Shown here piece after piece: positions 9,198 to 18,434 of a stretch of 64,000 nt of DNA. Source of the DNA: Amycolatopsis solani (GTDB lineage: Bacteria > Actinomycetota > Actinomycetes > Mycobacteriales > Pseudonocardiaceae); contig NZ_JAWQJT010000001.1 of NCBI RefSeq assembly GCF_033441515.1, positions 2,480,001-2,544,000 of the forward strand, given 5' to 3'. The position numbers were made by a program, and so were the translations under genes. The stretch's first letter is position 1; each line of letters starts with the position of its first letter. Under the pieces are notes generated by a model that made no database searches, was not told the DNA's origin, and worked only from the letters and a program-made list of their open reading frames with translations.

Positions 9198-9286
9198 AGC
9201 TCGCGGTCGGCGAAGAACGGCGTGACGGCCATGAGCACCAGCAGCAGCACCCCGGCGTAAGCACCCAACGTGGCGAAGATCGACAT
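9194..9286 (-). CDS. 30-residue single-pass membrane protein
   Basis: The ATG at 9286 is preceded by a strong Shine-Dalgarno AGGGAGGA with about 6 nt spacing. The peptide begins MSIFATLGAYAGVLLLVLMA, forms a single hydrophobic helix and ends with a charged ADREL tail. Its stop overlaps the stop of the transglycosylase gene on the other strand. The size and composition recall KdpF/CydX-class small membrane subunits, but no partner genes lie nearby, so the function is unknown. The ribosome-binding site and clean helix argue that it is translated. Confidence 0.6.
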   Translation of the reverse strand: MSIFATLGAYAGVLLLVLMAVTPFFADREL

Positions 9287-9421
9287 TTCGGTTCCTCCCT
9301 GTTTCGGTCTGGAACCAGCTTCGCCGCCGGGAGGGGGTCCGCGGATCGGCCGAGGGGCCCGGCCCGATCGGCCGAAAGTCTGAGCCGCGACGGGCCGAAC
9401 GGCCCTGGTGACCCGGAACGC

Positions 9422-9826
9422 TCAGGATTCCCGCAGCGCGATGCGGGCCTTGACCTCGTTGGCGGCTTCGAGGTACTCGGGTACCGGGTTCATCGCCGAC
9501 GCCATCCGGATCTGGGCCAGCGCCTCGACGAACCGGCCGAGCCGCTGCAGGGTCCGGCCCAGGATGAACCGGGCGTAGTGGTCGGTCGGGTCCAGTTCCA
9601 GCACCCGGGTGAACGCCTGCTCGGCGCGCCGCAACTGTGCGGAGTGGAAGTACGCGCGCCCGGCCAGCAGGTGGACCGACGGCTTGTCGTCTTCGGACTC
9701 CAGCAGGGGCTGCAGCGCCTTGAGCGCGTCCAGCGGACGGCGGCGCGCGACCAGGTCTTCGGCCTGGCGGAAGGCGTGGAACCGCGACTCTTCGGGAGGC
9801 TGCGAAGCAGCTGCGGCGTCCGTCAT
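9422..9826 (-). CDS. Tetratricopeptide-repeat protein
   Basis: 134 aa. The ATG at 9826 is preferred; a GTG two codons upstream is also possible, and GGGAG lies just before. Residues ~25-110 form about three TPR units (AEDLVARRRPLDALKALQPL, AGRAYFHSAQLRRAEQAFTRVLELDPTD, ARFILGRTLQRLGRFVEALAQ in pattern). It is a cytoplasmic protein-protein interaction scaffold with no enzymatic domain. It is divergent from a VOC protein with 72 bp between starts. The partner is unknown. Confidence 0.85.
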   Translation of the reverse strand: MTDAAAASQPPEESRFHAFRQAEDLVARRRPLDALKALQPLLESEDDKPSVHLLAGRAYFHSAQLRRAEQAFTRVLELDPTDHYARFILGRTLQRLGRFVEALAQIRMASAMNPVPEYLEAANEVKARIALRES

Positions 9827-9898
9827 GGTCACTCCCACGTTACCCCGGAGGAGGGGCTTGCACACGCCTCCGAACGGGACGTGGTGGACTGTTCCGCC

Positions 9899-10345
9899 AT
9901 GAGCAGCGGGTACCGGGGCCTGGCGCCCTACCTCTACTACGCCGACGCCACCGCGGCGCTCGCCTGGCTGACCAGGGTCTTCGGGTTCACCGAGGAAGTC
10001 CGGTTCTGCGACGCGGCGGGCGAGGTCTTCCAGGCGACGCTCTGCGTCGGCGAGGCGAAGGTCCAGATCGCGGGCGTCGGGGCGGACTACTGGCAGGCCA
10101 AGGGCGTCGACGGGCCGGTCGGCCAGCTCAACATCGTCTACGTCGACGACGTCGACGAGCACTTCGGCCGGATCGAGGCCGCGCTCGGGGACGAGGGCGA
10201 GCTGGACCCGCCGCAGGACCAGCCCTACGGCGCCCGGGTGTTCACCGTCGCCGATCTCGGCGGCAACAGCTGGACGTTCTGGCAGCAGACGTCCGAGACC
10301 GTGGAGCTGCCGCCGGGGTGGCAGGCGATCCGCACCGACGGGTGA
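9899..10345 (+). CDS. VOC-family (glyoxalase/bleomycin-resistance-like) protein
   Basis: 148 aa. It has the paired beta-alpha-beta-beta-beta modules of the vicinal oxygen chelate fold: LAPYLYYADATAALAWLTRVFGF opens the first and QLNIVYVDDVDEHFGRIEAAL the second. The C-terminal ARVFTVADLGGNSWTFWQQ is the YxxxDPxGxxW-type motif of the PhnB-like subgroup. Metal ligands are not secure and the substrate is unknown. It stands alone upstream of enolase. Confidence 0.82.
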   Translation: MSSGYRGLAPYLYYADATAALAWLTRVFGFTEEVRFCDAAGEVFQATLCVGEAKVQIAGVGADYWQAKGVDGPVGQLNIVYVDDVDEHFGRIEAALGDEGELDPPQDQPYGARVFTVADLGGNSWTFWQQTSETVELPPGWQAIRTDG

Positions 10346-10372
10346 GTGACCGGCCGTGCCTCCAACGGGTGA

Positions 10373-11719
<1,347 letters not shown>

Positions 11720-11724
11720 GCCGC

Positions 11725-12333
11725 ATGGCGGACCGGGGGAGGACGACGCGCAACCGCCGAGGCGGCGGCGGGGCTTCGCGGGTCGGCGGACCGACGCGGA
11801 CCCGCCGTCCCGAAGCCGGTCGCGCGGGCAGCCCGGGCTCCCGGCCGCCCCGCACGGCGGACGGCACGCCGGTGGCCCGGCGCCGCACCGGCGACGCGGA
11901 CACCACCCGCGCCCGGCTGCGCCGGAGCCTCGCGGCGAAGCGCGCGTCGGGTGCGGCGAAGGTGCTCGGCATGTCCACCACCCGCCGCGCGGCGGTGGTG
12001 GCGATCGTGGTGTGCGCGCTGGCGTTCACCATCGCCGTGCCCCTGCGCACGTACCTCGCCCAGCGGACCGAGGTCCGCGAACAGCAGGCGCAGCAGGCGC
12101 AGCTGCAGCAGGAGGTCGCTCAGCTCCAGGGCCGCAAGGCGGAGCTGAGCGACCCCGCGCAGATCGAGGCCGAAGCCCGACGGCGGCTCCGGTACGTCAA
12201 GCCGGGCGAGACGCCGTACATCGTCCAGCTGCCGGAGGACAAGGCCCCGGACGCGGCCCCACCGGCGGGACAGCAGCAGGCCGCGGGCAGCTCCTGGTAC
12301 GAGAACCTCTGGAACCAGGTCTCTTCGGGCTGA
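11725..12333 (+). CDS. Septum formation initiator (FtsB/DivIC-like) protein
   Basis: 202 aa. A long basic Arg/Gly-rich cytoplasmic N-terminus (to ~85) precedes one transmembrane helix (AAVVAIVVCALAFTIAVPL). A Gln-rich coiled coil (~108-135) follows, then the DivIC motif region EAEARRRLRYVKPGETPYIV. FtsB/DivIC proteins join FtsL and FtsQ in the divisome. It lies between enolase and DUF501, matching the M. tuberculosis Rv1023-Rv1026 order. Confidence 0.9.
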   Translation: MADRGRTTRNRRGGGGASRVGGPTRTRRPEAGRAGSPGSRPPRTADGTPVARRRTGDADTTRARLRRSLAAKRASGAAKVLGMSTTRRAAVVAIVVCALAFTIAVPLRTYLAQRTEVREQQAQQAQLQQEVAQLQGRKAELSDPAQIEAEARRRLRYVKPGETPYIVQLPEDKAPDAAPPAGQQQAAGSSWYENLWNQVSSG

Positions 12334-12350
12334 CGTCGGCACCGGTTCGA

Positions 12351-12442
12351 AGCGCCCCAATGTGGCGTTGGTTGCGTCAGACGCACCGAACGCCACATTG
12401 GGTGCGCTGGACGCACCGAACGCCACATTGGGGCGCTTGGGG
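12351..12442. repeat. Intergenic hairpin array built on AATGTGGCGTT
   Basis: Between the divIC-like gene and the DUF501 gene, the unit GCGCCCCAATGTGGCGTT occurs once forward and its complement AACGCCACATTGGG(G/T)GCGC twice. They are separated by near-identical spacers with GACGCACCG. Any forward/reverse pair can form a long GC-rich hairpin, so the array may act as a bidirectional terminator. A related core GAATGTGGCGTTTGTAACG recurs at 39357-39375, which suggests a dispersed family. Confidence 0.75.
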
Positions 12443-12483
12443 TGCGGGCCGGGTGGCGGGGCGCACGCTCTAACCTGGAGTGC

Positions 12484-12993
12484 GTGAACAGCACGCAGCA
12501 GCACCGGTTCGAGCCCGTCACCGAAGCCGACCGCGAGATCATCGCGGAGCAGCTCGGGCGGCCGCCGCGGGCGTTGCGGGCCGTGGCCGCGCGGTGCCCG
12601 AGCGGGCACCCGTCGGTGGTGCAGACCAGCCCGCGGCTGGAGAACGGCACCCCGTTCCCGACGCTGTACTACCTGACGTGCCCGAAGCTGAACTCCATGA
12701 TCGGCACCATCGAGGCGTCCGGGATCATGAAGGAGATGACCGAGCGGCTCACCACCGATCCCGAGCTGGCCGCGCACTACCAGCGCACCCACGAGACGTA
12801 CCTCGCCGAGCGCGACGCCATCGAGCCGCTCGGCCACCAGGTCACCGCGGGCGGCATGCCCGGGCGCGTCAAGTGCTTGCACGTCCACGTGGCCCACACG
12901 CTGGCGGTCGGCCCCGGCGTGAACCCGTTCGGTGACGAGACCCTCGCCCTGCTTGAGGCCAACGGGTGGCCTTCGGGCGACTGCGCCGAGTAA
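12484..12993 (+). CDS. DUF501-family protein
   Basis: 169 aa from GTG 12484. It carries DUF501 features: EQLGRPPRALRAVAARCPSG near the N-terminus, PFPTLYYLTCPKLNSMIG mid-protein, and the C-terminal KCLHVHVAHTLAVGPGVNP with conserved Cys and His residues that could bind metal. The biochemical role is unknown. The gene is a constant neighbour of enolase and ppx in actinobacteria, so it is probably housekeeping. Confidence 0.92.
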   Translation: MNSTQQHRFEPVTEADREIIAEQLGRPPRALRAVAARCPSGHPSVVQTSPRLENGTPFPTLYYLTCPKLNSMIGTIEASGIMKEMTERLTTDPELAAHYQRTHETYLAERDAIEPLGHQVTAGGMPGRVKCLHVHVAHTLAVGPGVNPFGDETLALLEANGWPSGDCAE

Positions 12994-13009
12994 CGCTCGC
13001 GCCGCGTGA

Positions 13010-13133
13010 AGAGATAACTGGTCTGGGTGAGCGAAAACCCCATTCGGGACTCTCGAAGGGGTGAAACCTTGCCTCGGGTACGGCAGGCTGTCACCCGAGA
13101 GCGGGATCGATCCGGCCAGGAGGGCTCCGAGTC
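13010..13133 (+). ncRNA. Structured 5' leader, candidate c-di-AMP-type riboswitch
   Basis: The ~120 nt before the transglycosylase start contain GAAGGGGTGAAACC, close to the GGGGTGAATCC block of ydaO/yuaA riboswitches. A perfect 7-bp stem CTCGGGT...ACCCGAG follows, then CGAGAGCGGGATCGATCCGG. In actinobacteria such riboswitches precede cell-wall hydrolase genes, as here. The 3' consensus CAGCTAACC is not present, so the class is doubtful; a structured leader is likely. Confidence 0.35.
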
Positions 13134-14303
13134 ATGCGCGTGCGGCGACTGCCATTCGCAGTCGGGAGCTACCCCCGAAGATTCGGGCTCCGCCACCGCA
13201 CGGCGTACCCCCTGATCACCGGCATTTTCGCGGTGATCCCGGCGCTGCTCGCCGGCGGCGGCACCCTCGGCTGGCTCGGCGGGAGCGGTGACCACACCCG
13301 CGACGCCGCCCTCGGCCAGGGCTACGACCCCGGCCACGCCGCCATCCAGCAGATCGCCGTCGACGGCACGCTCCCCGGGGCACCGACCCCGCTGCCCCTC
13401 CCGGCCTACGAACTCCCCGACGGCCCGCTCGGCATCCCGGCCACCGCGCTGGCCGCGTACCACAACGCCGCCGACATCCTCGGCCGCGAGCTGCCCGCGT
13501 GCCACATCGACTGGGCCCTGATCGCCAGCATCGGGCGCATCGAGTCCAACCACGCCCGCGGCGGTTACGTCGACGCCGACGGCACCACCCGCGAACCGAT
13601 CCTCGGCCCGCAGCTCAACGGCCAGGGCGGGTTCGCCGCGATCCCGGACACCGACCAGGGCCTGCTGGACACCGACCCGGTGTGGGACCGCGCGGTCGGC
13701 CCGACGCAGTTCATCCCCGGCACGTGGAAGGGCTACGCCTCGGACGGCAACGGCGACGGCAAGTCCGACCCGAACAACATCTTCGACGCGGCGCTGGCCA
13801 CCGGCCGCTACCTGTGTTCCGGCGGGTTCGACGTCGCCAAGCCGGACCAGCTGCGCGGCGCGATCTACCGGTACAACAACTCCGACACGTACGTGAACAC
13901 GGTGATCCTCTGGGCCGATGCGTACCGCAACGGCATCATGCAGGTCCCGGACAGCACGGTCCCGATCGGCGCCCCGAACGCGGCGCTGGCCCCGGCCCCG
14001 CCCCCGGTCCCGCCGCCCCCGGTGCCGTCGACGACGCCGACCGGCCCGCCGACGACCACGCCGACGTCGCCGACGTCGAAGCCGACGCTGCCGTGCGCCT
14101 CGCCGACGACGACGGTGACCACGACGACGGTGACGAGCGTGACGACCGAGCCGTCGCCGACGACCTCGCCGACGTCGAGCGGCACGACGACTCCGGCGCC
14201 GTCCACGACGCCCACGCCGACGTGCGGGGACGTGGTCACCTCGGTGACGACGTCGACCACGCCGACGACCACGACCGTGGGGACGACGACGCCCGCCGGT
14301 TAG
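13134..14303 (+). CDS. Secreted/anchored lytic transglycosylase-like protein with Thr/Pro-rich tail
   Basis: 389 aa. An N-terminal membrane anchor (YPLITGIFAVIPALLAGG) is followed by a lysozyme-like domain at ~105-265. This contains IASIGRIESNHARGGY (catalytic Glu) and AVGPTQFIPGTWKGYASDGN, with Cys in YLCSGGFDV. The last ~110 residues are a low-complexity Pro/Thr/Ser region with two Cys, likely a wall-spanning stalk. It is expected to cut peptidoglycan during growth or resuscitation. It is inserted between DUF501 and ppx, which are adjacent in mycobacteria, and its leader looks regulatory. Confidence 0.87.
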   Translation: MRVRRLPFAVGSYPRRFGLRHRTAYPLITGIFAVIPALLAGGGTLGWLGGSGDHTRDAALGQGYDPGHAAIQQIAVDGTLPGAPTPLPLPAYELPDGPLGIPATALAAYHNAADILGRELPACHIDWALIASIGRIESNHARGGYVDADGTTREPILGPQLNGQGGFAAIPDTDQGLLDTDPVWDRAVGPTQFIPGTWKGYASDGNGDGKSDPNNIFDAALATGRYLCSGGFDVAKPDQLRGAIYRYNNSDTYVNTVILWADAYRNGIMQVPDSTVPIGAPNAALAPAPPPVPPPPVPSTTPTGPPTTTPTSPTSKPTLPCASPTTTVTTTTVTSVTTEPSPTTSPTSSGTTTPAPSTTPTPTCGDVVTSVTTSTTPTTTTVGTTTPAG

Positions 14304-14312
14304 GGTGATCGC

Positions 14313-15266
14313 ATGCCTCGTGTTGCCGCGATCGACTGTGGGACCAACTCCATCCGCCTGCTCGTCGCCGAGCTGACCCCGCGCCACGACGGCACGGTCG
14401 ACCTGCGCGACCTGCACCGCGAGATGCGGATCGTCCGGCTCGGCCAGGGCGTCGACGCCACCGGGCGGCTCGCGCCCGAAGCGCTCGAACGCACCCGGGC
14501 CGCCCTCGCCGACTACACGATCGCCGCGCGGCGCAAGGGCGTCGAGAAGGTGCGCATGGTCGCCACCTCCGCCACCCGCGACGCGAAGAACCGCGACGAC
14601 TTCTTCCGCATGACCCGCGAGACCCTCGGCGTCGAGGCCGAGGTGATCAGCGGGGACGAGGAAGCGCGGCTCAGCTTCACCGGCGCCGTCGGCGAGCAGG
14701 ACCCGGACGACGGCCCCTTCGTCGTGGTCGACGTCGGCGGCGGCTCGACCGAGCTGGTCCTCGGCACCTGGGACGGCAGGCAGGCCGAGGTGCTCGCGGC
14801 GAAGTCCGTCGACATCGGCTGCGTCCGGATCACCGAGCGCGCGCTCAAGAGCGACCCGCCGACCGCCGAGGAGATCGCCGCCGCCCGCGACCTGGCCGGC
14901 AAGGTGCTGACCGACGCGTTCGACGTCGTCGACGTCGCCCGCGCCCGCACGTGGATCGGCGTCGCCGGCACGGTGACCACGCTGTCCGCGATCGCGCTGG
15001 GGCTGCCCGAGTACGACAGCGAGCGGGTGCACCTGTCCAAGCTGAGCCCGGCGGACATCGACCGGCTGGCGTCCGAGCTGCTGCAGAGCGACCACGCGAC
15101 ACGCGCGGCCAACCCGGTCATCCACCCCGGCCGAGTCGACGTCATCGGCGGCGGCGCGGTGGTGGTCCAGACCCTCGCCGAGCAGCTCGCGGCCCGCGGC
15201 GGCCCGACCGAGCTGATCGTGAGCGAACACGACATCCTGGACGGCATCGCCCTGTCCCTCGCCTGA
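14313..15266 (+). CDS. ppx: Ppx/GppA-family phosphatase (exopolyphosphatase-like)
   Basis: 317 aa with an ASKHA ATPase-like fold. AAIDCGTNSIRLLVAE is the phosphate-1 loop, VVDVGGGSTELVLG is the phosphate-2 loop, and VATSATRDAKN and ISGDEEARLSF are family blocks. The short form corresponds to M. tuberculosis Ppx (Rv1026-like), which acts on short polyphosphate or (p)ppGpp. It ends the conserved eno-divIC-DUF501-ppx block. A strong palindrome 16 bp downstream probably terminates transcription. Confidence 0.93.
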   Translation: MPRVAAIDCGTNSIRLLVAELTPRHDGTVDLRDLHREMRIVRLGQGVDATGRLAPEALERTRAALADYTIAARRKGVEKVRMVATSATRDAKNRDDFFRMTRETLGVEAEVISGDEEARLSFTGAVGEQDPDDGPFVVVDVGGGSTELVLGTWDGRQAEVLAAKSVDIGCVRITERALKSDPPTAEEIAAARDLAGKVLTDAFDVVDVARARTWIGVAGTVTTLSAIALGLPEYDSERVHLSKLSPADIDRLASELLQSDHATRAANPVIHPGRVDVIGGGAVVVQTLAEQLAARGGPTELIVSEHDILDGIALSLA

Positions 15267-15281
15267 GCCCACTGCGCCCGA

Positions 15282-15336
15282 TGTAGTGAATGACTCATTC
15301 CTGTCGTCCGACGACAGGAATGAGTCATTCACTACA
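15282..15336. terminator. Perfect 26-bp palindrome after ppx
   Basis: Two perfect 26-nt arms (starting TGTAGTGAATGACTCATTCC) flank a 3-nt loop. There is no U-tract, but the stem would be very stable. It lies just after the ppx stop and likely acts as a terminator or transcript stabiliser. The style is shared with 17431-17482. Confidence 0.75.
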
Positions 15337-15775
15337 CGCGGTGGCAGGGCTCCGGCACATTCGTCCGATCCCGCGCCGACCGGCGGTGTCCCCCTTCATG
15401 GCGGCCGGACCCGCGCGTGCGAGCCCGGTCCCGGGGCCGGGCTCGACCGACCTCTGACGCGCAGCCGGGCCGGGTGGCGGCGGCGGCGCGAGCGTGGTCC
15501 AGACCCCAGGTCACGCCACCCCGCGCCCGGCTGCCGCGCGCGACCGTTCGACTGCCCGAAAGGGCTTGCGCCACAAGGGAAACCCTGGGTGAGCGCCTGA
15601 TGACCACCAGTCCGCGCTGAGCCGTCCGGACCATCCCAATTCCTACCTTGGTTGTGCTCCAACCAGGTGGTCCTGACGGTCGTCACTGATTTGCAACACC
15701 GCAGTCCTGTGATCGGCTTCATCGCCCCCGATAGCGTGCGTCTCACCTTTCGGACAGACGGAGATGGAGGGGATC
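15337..15775. other. Gene-free stretch before the peptide transporter operon
   Basis: About 440 bp without a convincing gene on either strand. Several long frames exist, but their composition is Arg/Pro-rich and typical of antisense or noncoding GC-rich DNA. A small hairpin GCCCGAAAGGGC lies near 15556-15567. The promoter of the ABC operon is presumably near the right end, but I could not identify -10/-35 boxes with confidence. Confidence 0.5.
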
Positions 15776-17401
15776 ATGCGTCGTTCGCGCAGGCTCTGGG
15801 GACCCACGGTGGTGATGACTTCGCTGGCGCTCGTGCTCGCCGCGTGCGGTGGCGGGTCGGGTAGTTCCACGGGGTCCGGCGGGGCGGACCCGGACGGCAC
15901 CGTCAGCGTCTACGGCACCGAACCGCAGAACTCGCTGGTCCCCACCAACACCAACGAGCTGGGCGGCACGAAGGCCGTCCAGCCGATGTTCGCCACGCTC
16001 GTCGGGTTCAAGGGCGCGGACGCGCAGCCGTTCAACCTGATGGCGGACTCGATCACCACGACCGACTCCAAGGTCTACGACATCAAGATCAAGCAGGGCT
16101 GGAAGTTCCACGACGGCACCGAGGTGAAGGCGCACAACTTCATCGACGCCTGGAACTACGGGGCCTACGCCCCGAACGGCCAGCTCAACACCGACTTCTT
16201 CTCGAACATCCAGGGGTACAAGGACGTCCACCCCGCGGACGAGAACGCCAAGCCGGCCACGGACAAGATGTCCGGTCTGGTCGCCAAGGGCGACTACGAG
16301 TTCCAGGTGACGCTGGACGCGCCCTTCTCGGTCTTCTCGATCAAGATCGGCTACACCGCGTTCGCGCCGCTGCCGGATTCCTTCTTCAAGGACCCCAAGG
16401 GCTACGAACAGCACCCGATCGGCAACGGCCCGCTGAAGTTCGTCTCGCGGACGCCGAACCAGGACATCAAGCTCACCCGCAACGACGACTACAAGGGTGA
16501 GGACAAGGTCAAGTTCAAGAACCTGGACATCAAGATCTACGCCAGCCAGGAGACGGCCTACCAGGACCTGCTGAGCGGGCGGCTCGACTTCATGGAGGCG
16601 CTGCCGCCGTCGGCGGTCGCGGGCGGCAAGTACAAGGCCGACCTCGGCGACCGGCTCGTCACCGGCCACCTGCTCGGGATCAGCACCATCGCCGTGCCGT
16701 ACTACGTGCCCGGTTACAACAACCTCGAGCTGCGCAAGGCCATCTCGATGGCGATCGACCGCGCGCAGATCACCAAGACCGTCATGAACGACACCTACGT
16801 GCCGGCCGACGGCTACATCTCGCAGGGCATCCCGGGCGCGCGTCCCGGCGTCTGCCAGTTCTGCAAGTTCGACCCCGCGGCGGCGAAGGAAGCGTTCACG
16901 AAGTCCGGCTTCAAGGGCAAGCTGACCATCGCGTCCAACGCGGACGGTGGCCGCAAGGAACCGCTGGTCGCGGCGTGCAACAGCATCAAGAACACGCTCG
17001 GCGTCGAGTGCGACTTCGTGCCCGCGACCGACTTCGGCCAGTGGCGCAGCATCGTCACCGGCAAGAAGCTGACCGGCATGGGCCGTTCGGACTGGTCGGC
17101 GGACTACCCGTCCATCGAGGACTTCCTCAACCCGATCTACAAGACCGGCGGGTCCTCGAACGACTCCGACTACTCGAACCCGGCGGTCGACGCGGCCCTC
17201 GCGAAGGCCGACGCCACCGCCGACAAGGACGCCGCCGTCAAGCTGTACCAGGACGCCGAGGACCTGATCGCCAAGGACCTGCCCTCGATCCCGGTGTGGG
17301 ACGAGAAGGGGGTCGCGGCGAAGTCGAAGAACCTCAAGTCGGCGGCGCTGGACTTCCGCCGCATGCCGGACTACCAGTCCATCGAGGTCCTGAAGAAGTA
17401 G
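15776..17401 (+). CDS. Peptide ABC transporter substrate-binding lipoprotein (SBP family 5)
   Basis: 541 aa from ATG 15776 with GGAGGG about 5 bp upstream; the frame is open to 15764. Lipobox LAAC follows a basic n-region, so it is anchored outside the membrane. The SBP_bac_5 signature region WKFHDGTEVKAHNFIDAWNYG lies near residue 110, and NLELRKAISMAIDRAQI near 315 is also typical. It delivers oligopeptides or dipeptides to the two permeases encoded downstream. A perfect palindrome separates it from the permease gene and may set the stoichiometry of binding protein to transporter. Confidence 0.93.
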   Translation: MRRSRRLWGPTVVMTSLALVLAACGGGSGSSTGSGGADPDGTVSVYGTEPQNSLVPTNTNELGGTKAVQPMFATLVGFKGADAQPFNLMADSITTTDSKVYDIKIKQGWKFHDGTEVKAHNFIDAWNYGAYAPNGQLNTDFFSNIQGYKDVHPADENAKPATDKMSGLVAKGDYEFQVTLDAPFSVFSIKIGYTAFAPLPDSFFKDPKGYEQHPIGNGPLKFVSRTPNQDIKLTRNDDYKGEDKVKFKNLDIKIYASQETAYQDLLSGRLDFMEALPPSAVAGGKYKADLGDRLVTGHLLGISTIAVPYYVPGYNNLELRKAISMAIDRAQITKTVMNDTYVPADGYISQGIPGARPGVCQFCKFDPAAAKEAFTKSGFKGKLTIASNADGGRKEPLVAACNSIKNTLGVECDFVPATDFGQWRSIVTGKKLTGMGRSDWSADYPSIEDFLNPIYKTGGSSNDSDYSNPAVDAALAKADATADKDAAVKLYQDAEDLIAKDLPSIPVWDEKGVAAKSKNLKSAALDFRRMPDYQSIEVLKK

Positions 17402-17430
17402 TGGCGCGCTGACCTGCCGCAACCACCCAC

Positions 17431-17482
17431 GCCGTCGTGAGTGTTTAGTCGGGTTAGAACCCGACTAAACACTCACGACGGC
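17431..17482. terminator. Perfect 25-bp palindrome between SBP and permease genes
   Basis: Arms of 25 nt (starting GCCGTCGTGAGTGTTTAGTC) flank a 2-nt loop. It sits 29 bp after the SBP stop and 22 bp before the first permease. It probably attenuates read-through or protects the SBP mRNA 3' end. Its arms are AT-richer than the surrounding genes, as in the palindrome at 15282. Confidence 0.75.
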
Positions 17483-17504
17483 CGGCGCGCACTAGGAACT
17501 CGTC

Positions 17505-18434
17505 ATGATCCGCTACGTCCTGCGACGGCTGCTCCAGCTGATCCCGGTGTTCTTCGGGACCACGTTCCTGATCTACGTCCTCGTCTGGGCCGTACCCGGC
17601 GACCCGTTCTCCGGCAAGTGCGGCCAGGCGGCCTGCCCGCCGGCCTACATCGCCCAGATGACCGAGAAGTTCAACCTGGACGACAACGTGTTCGTCCAGT
17701 ACTTCAAGTACCTCGGGAGCCTGTTCACCGGCGACTGGGGCGAAACCTTCAACGGCACCTCGGTCGGCGAGCTGATCGCCACCTCGTACCCGATCACGCT
17801 GCGCCTGGCCGTGGTCGCGGTCGTGATCGAGGCGGTCATCGGGCTCACCGCCGGCGTGCTGACCGGCCTGCGCGGCAAAGGTTTCCTCGACAACCTCGTG
17901 CTGGTCTCGACCACGTTCCTGATCTCGCTGCCGGTGTTCGTCACCGCGATCGTGCTGCAGCTGGCCTTGGGCAGCAACGGCCTCGGCCTGATCGAAGCCA
18001 GCGTGTCGGACAACCCGAGCGTCGGCGAGCTGATCGTGCCGGGCATCGCGCTCGGCAGCCTCTCAATGGCCTACGTCGCCCGGCTGTCCAGAACGAGCAT
18101 CGCCGAGAACCGCCGCGCCGACTACGTGCGGACGGCGATCGCGAAGGGCCAGCCGCAGAGCCGCGTCGTCGGCGTCCACCTGCTCCGCAACTCGGTGATC
18201 CCGGTGCTCACGTTCCTCGGCACCGACCTCGGCGCCCTGATGGGCGGGGCGATCGTCACCGAAGGCGTGTTCAACATCAACGGACTGGGCGGGCTCATCT
18301 TCCGTGGCATCCAGAACCGGGAGAGCGCCACCGTCGTCGGCGTCGTCGTCCTGCTGGTGCTGGTGTACCTGCTGATGAGCTTGATCGTCGACCTGCTCTA
18401 CGCCGTTCTCGACCCGAGGATCCGCTATGACTGA
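17505..18434 (+). CDS. Peptide ABC transporter permease (DppB/OppB type)
   Basis: 309 aa with six hydrophobic segments. The N-terminal MIRYVLRRLLQLIPVFFGTT is typical of DppB. The EAA loop DYVRTAIAKGQPQSRVVGVH near residue 205 contacts the ATPases. It forms the membrane channel with the following DppC-type protein, whose start overlaps this stop by 8 bp. Confidence 0.95.
   Translation: MIRYVLRRLLQLIPVFFGTTFLIYVLVWAVPGDPFSGKCGQAACPPAYIAQMTEKFNLDDNVFVQYFKYLGSLFTGDWGETFNGTSVGELIATSYPITLRLAVVAVVIEAVIGLTAGVLTGLRGKGFLDNLVLVSTTFLISLPVFVTAIVLQLALGSNGLGLIEASVSDNPSVGELIVPGIALGSLSMAYVARLSRTSIAENRRADYVRTAIAKGQPQSRVVGVHLLRNSVIPVLTFLGTDLGALMGGAIVTEGVFNINGLGGLIFRGIQNRESATVVGVVVLLVLVYLLMSLIVDLLYAVLDPRIRYD

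Noticed and set aside
15282..15336. CRISPR-like or phage attachment interpretation of the palindrome
   Set aside because: It is a single palindrome with no spacer-repeat array and no integrase beside it.
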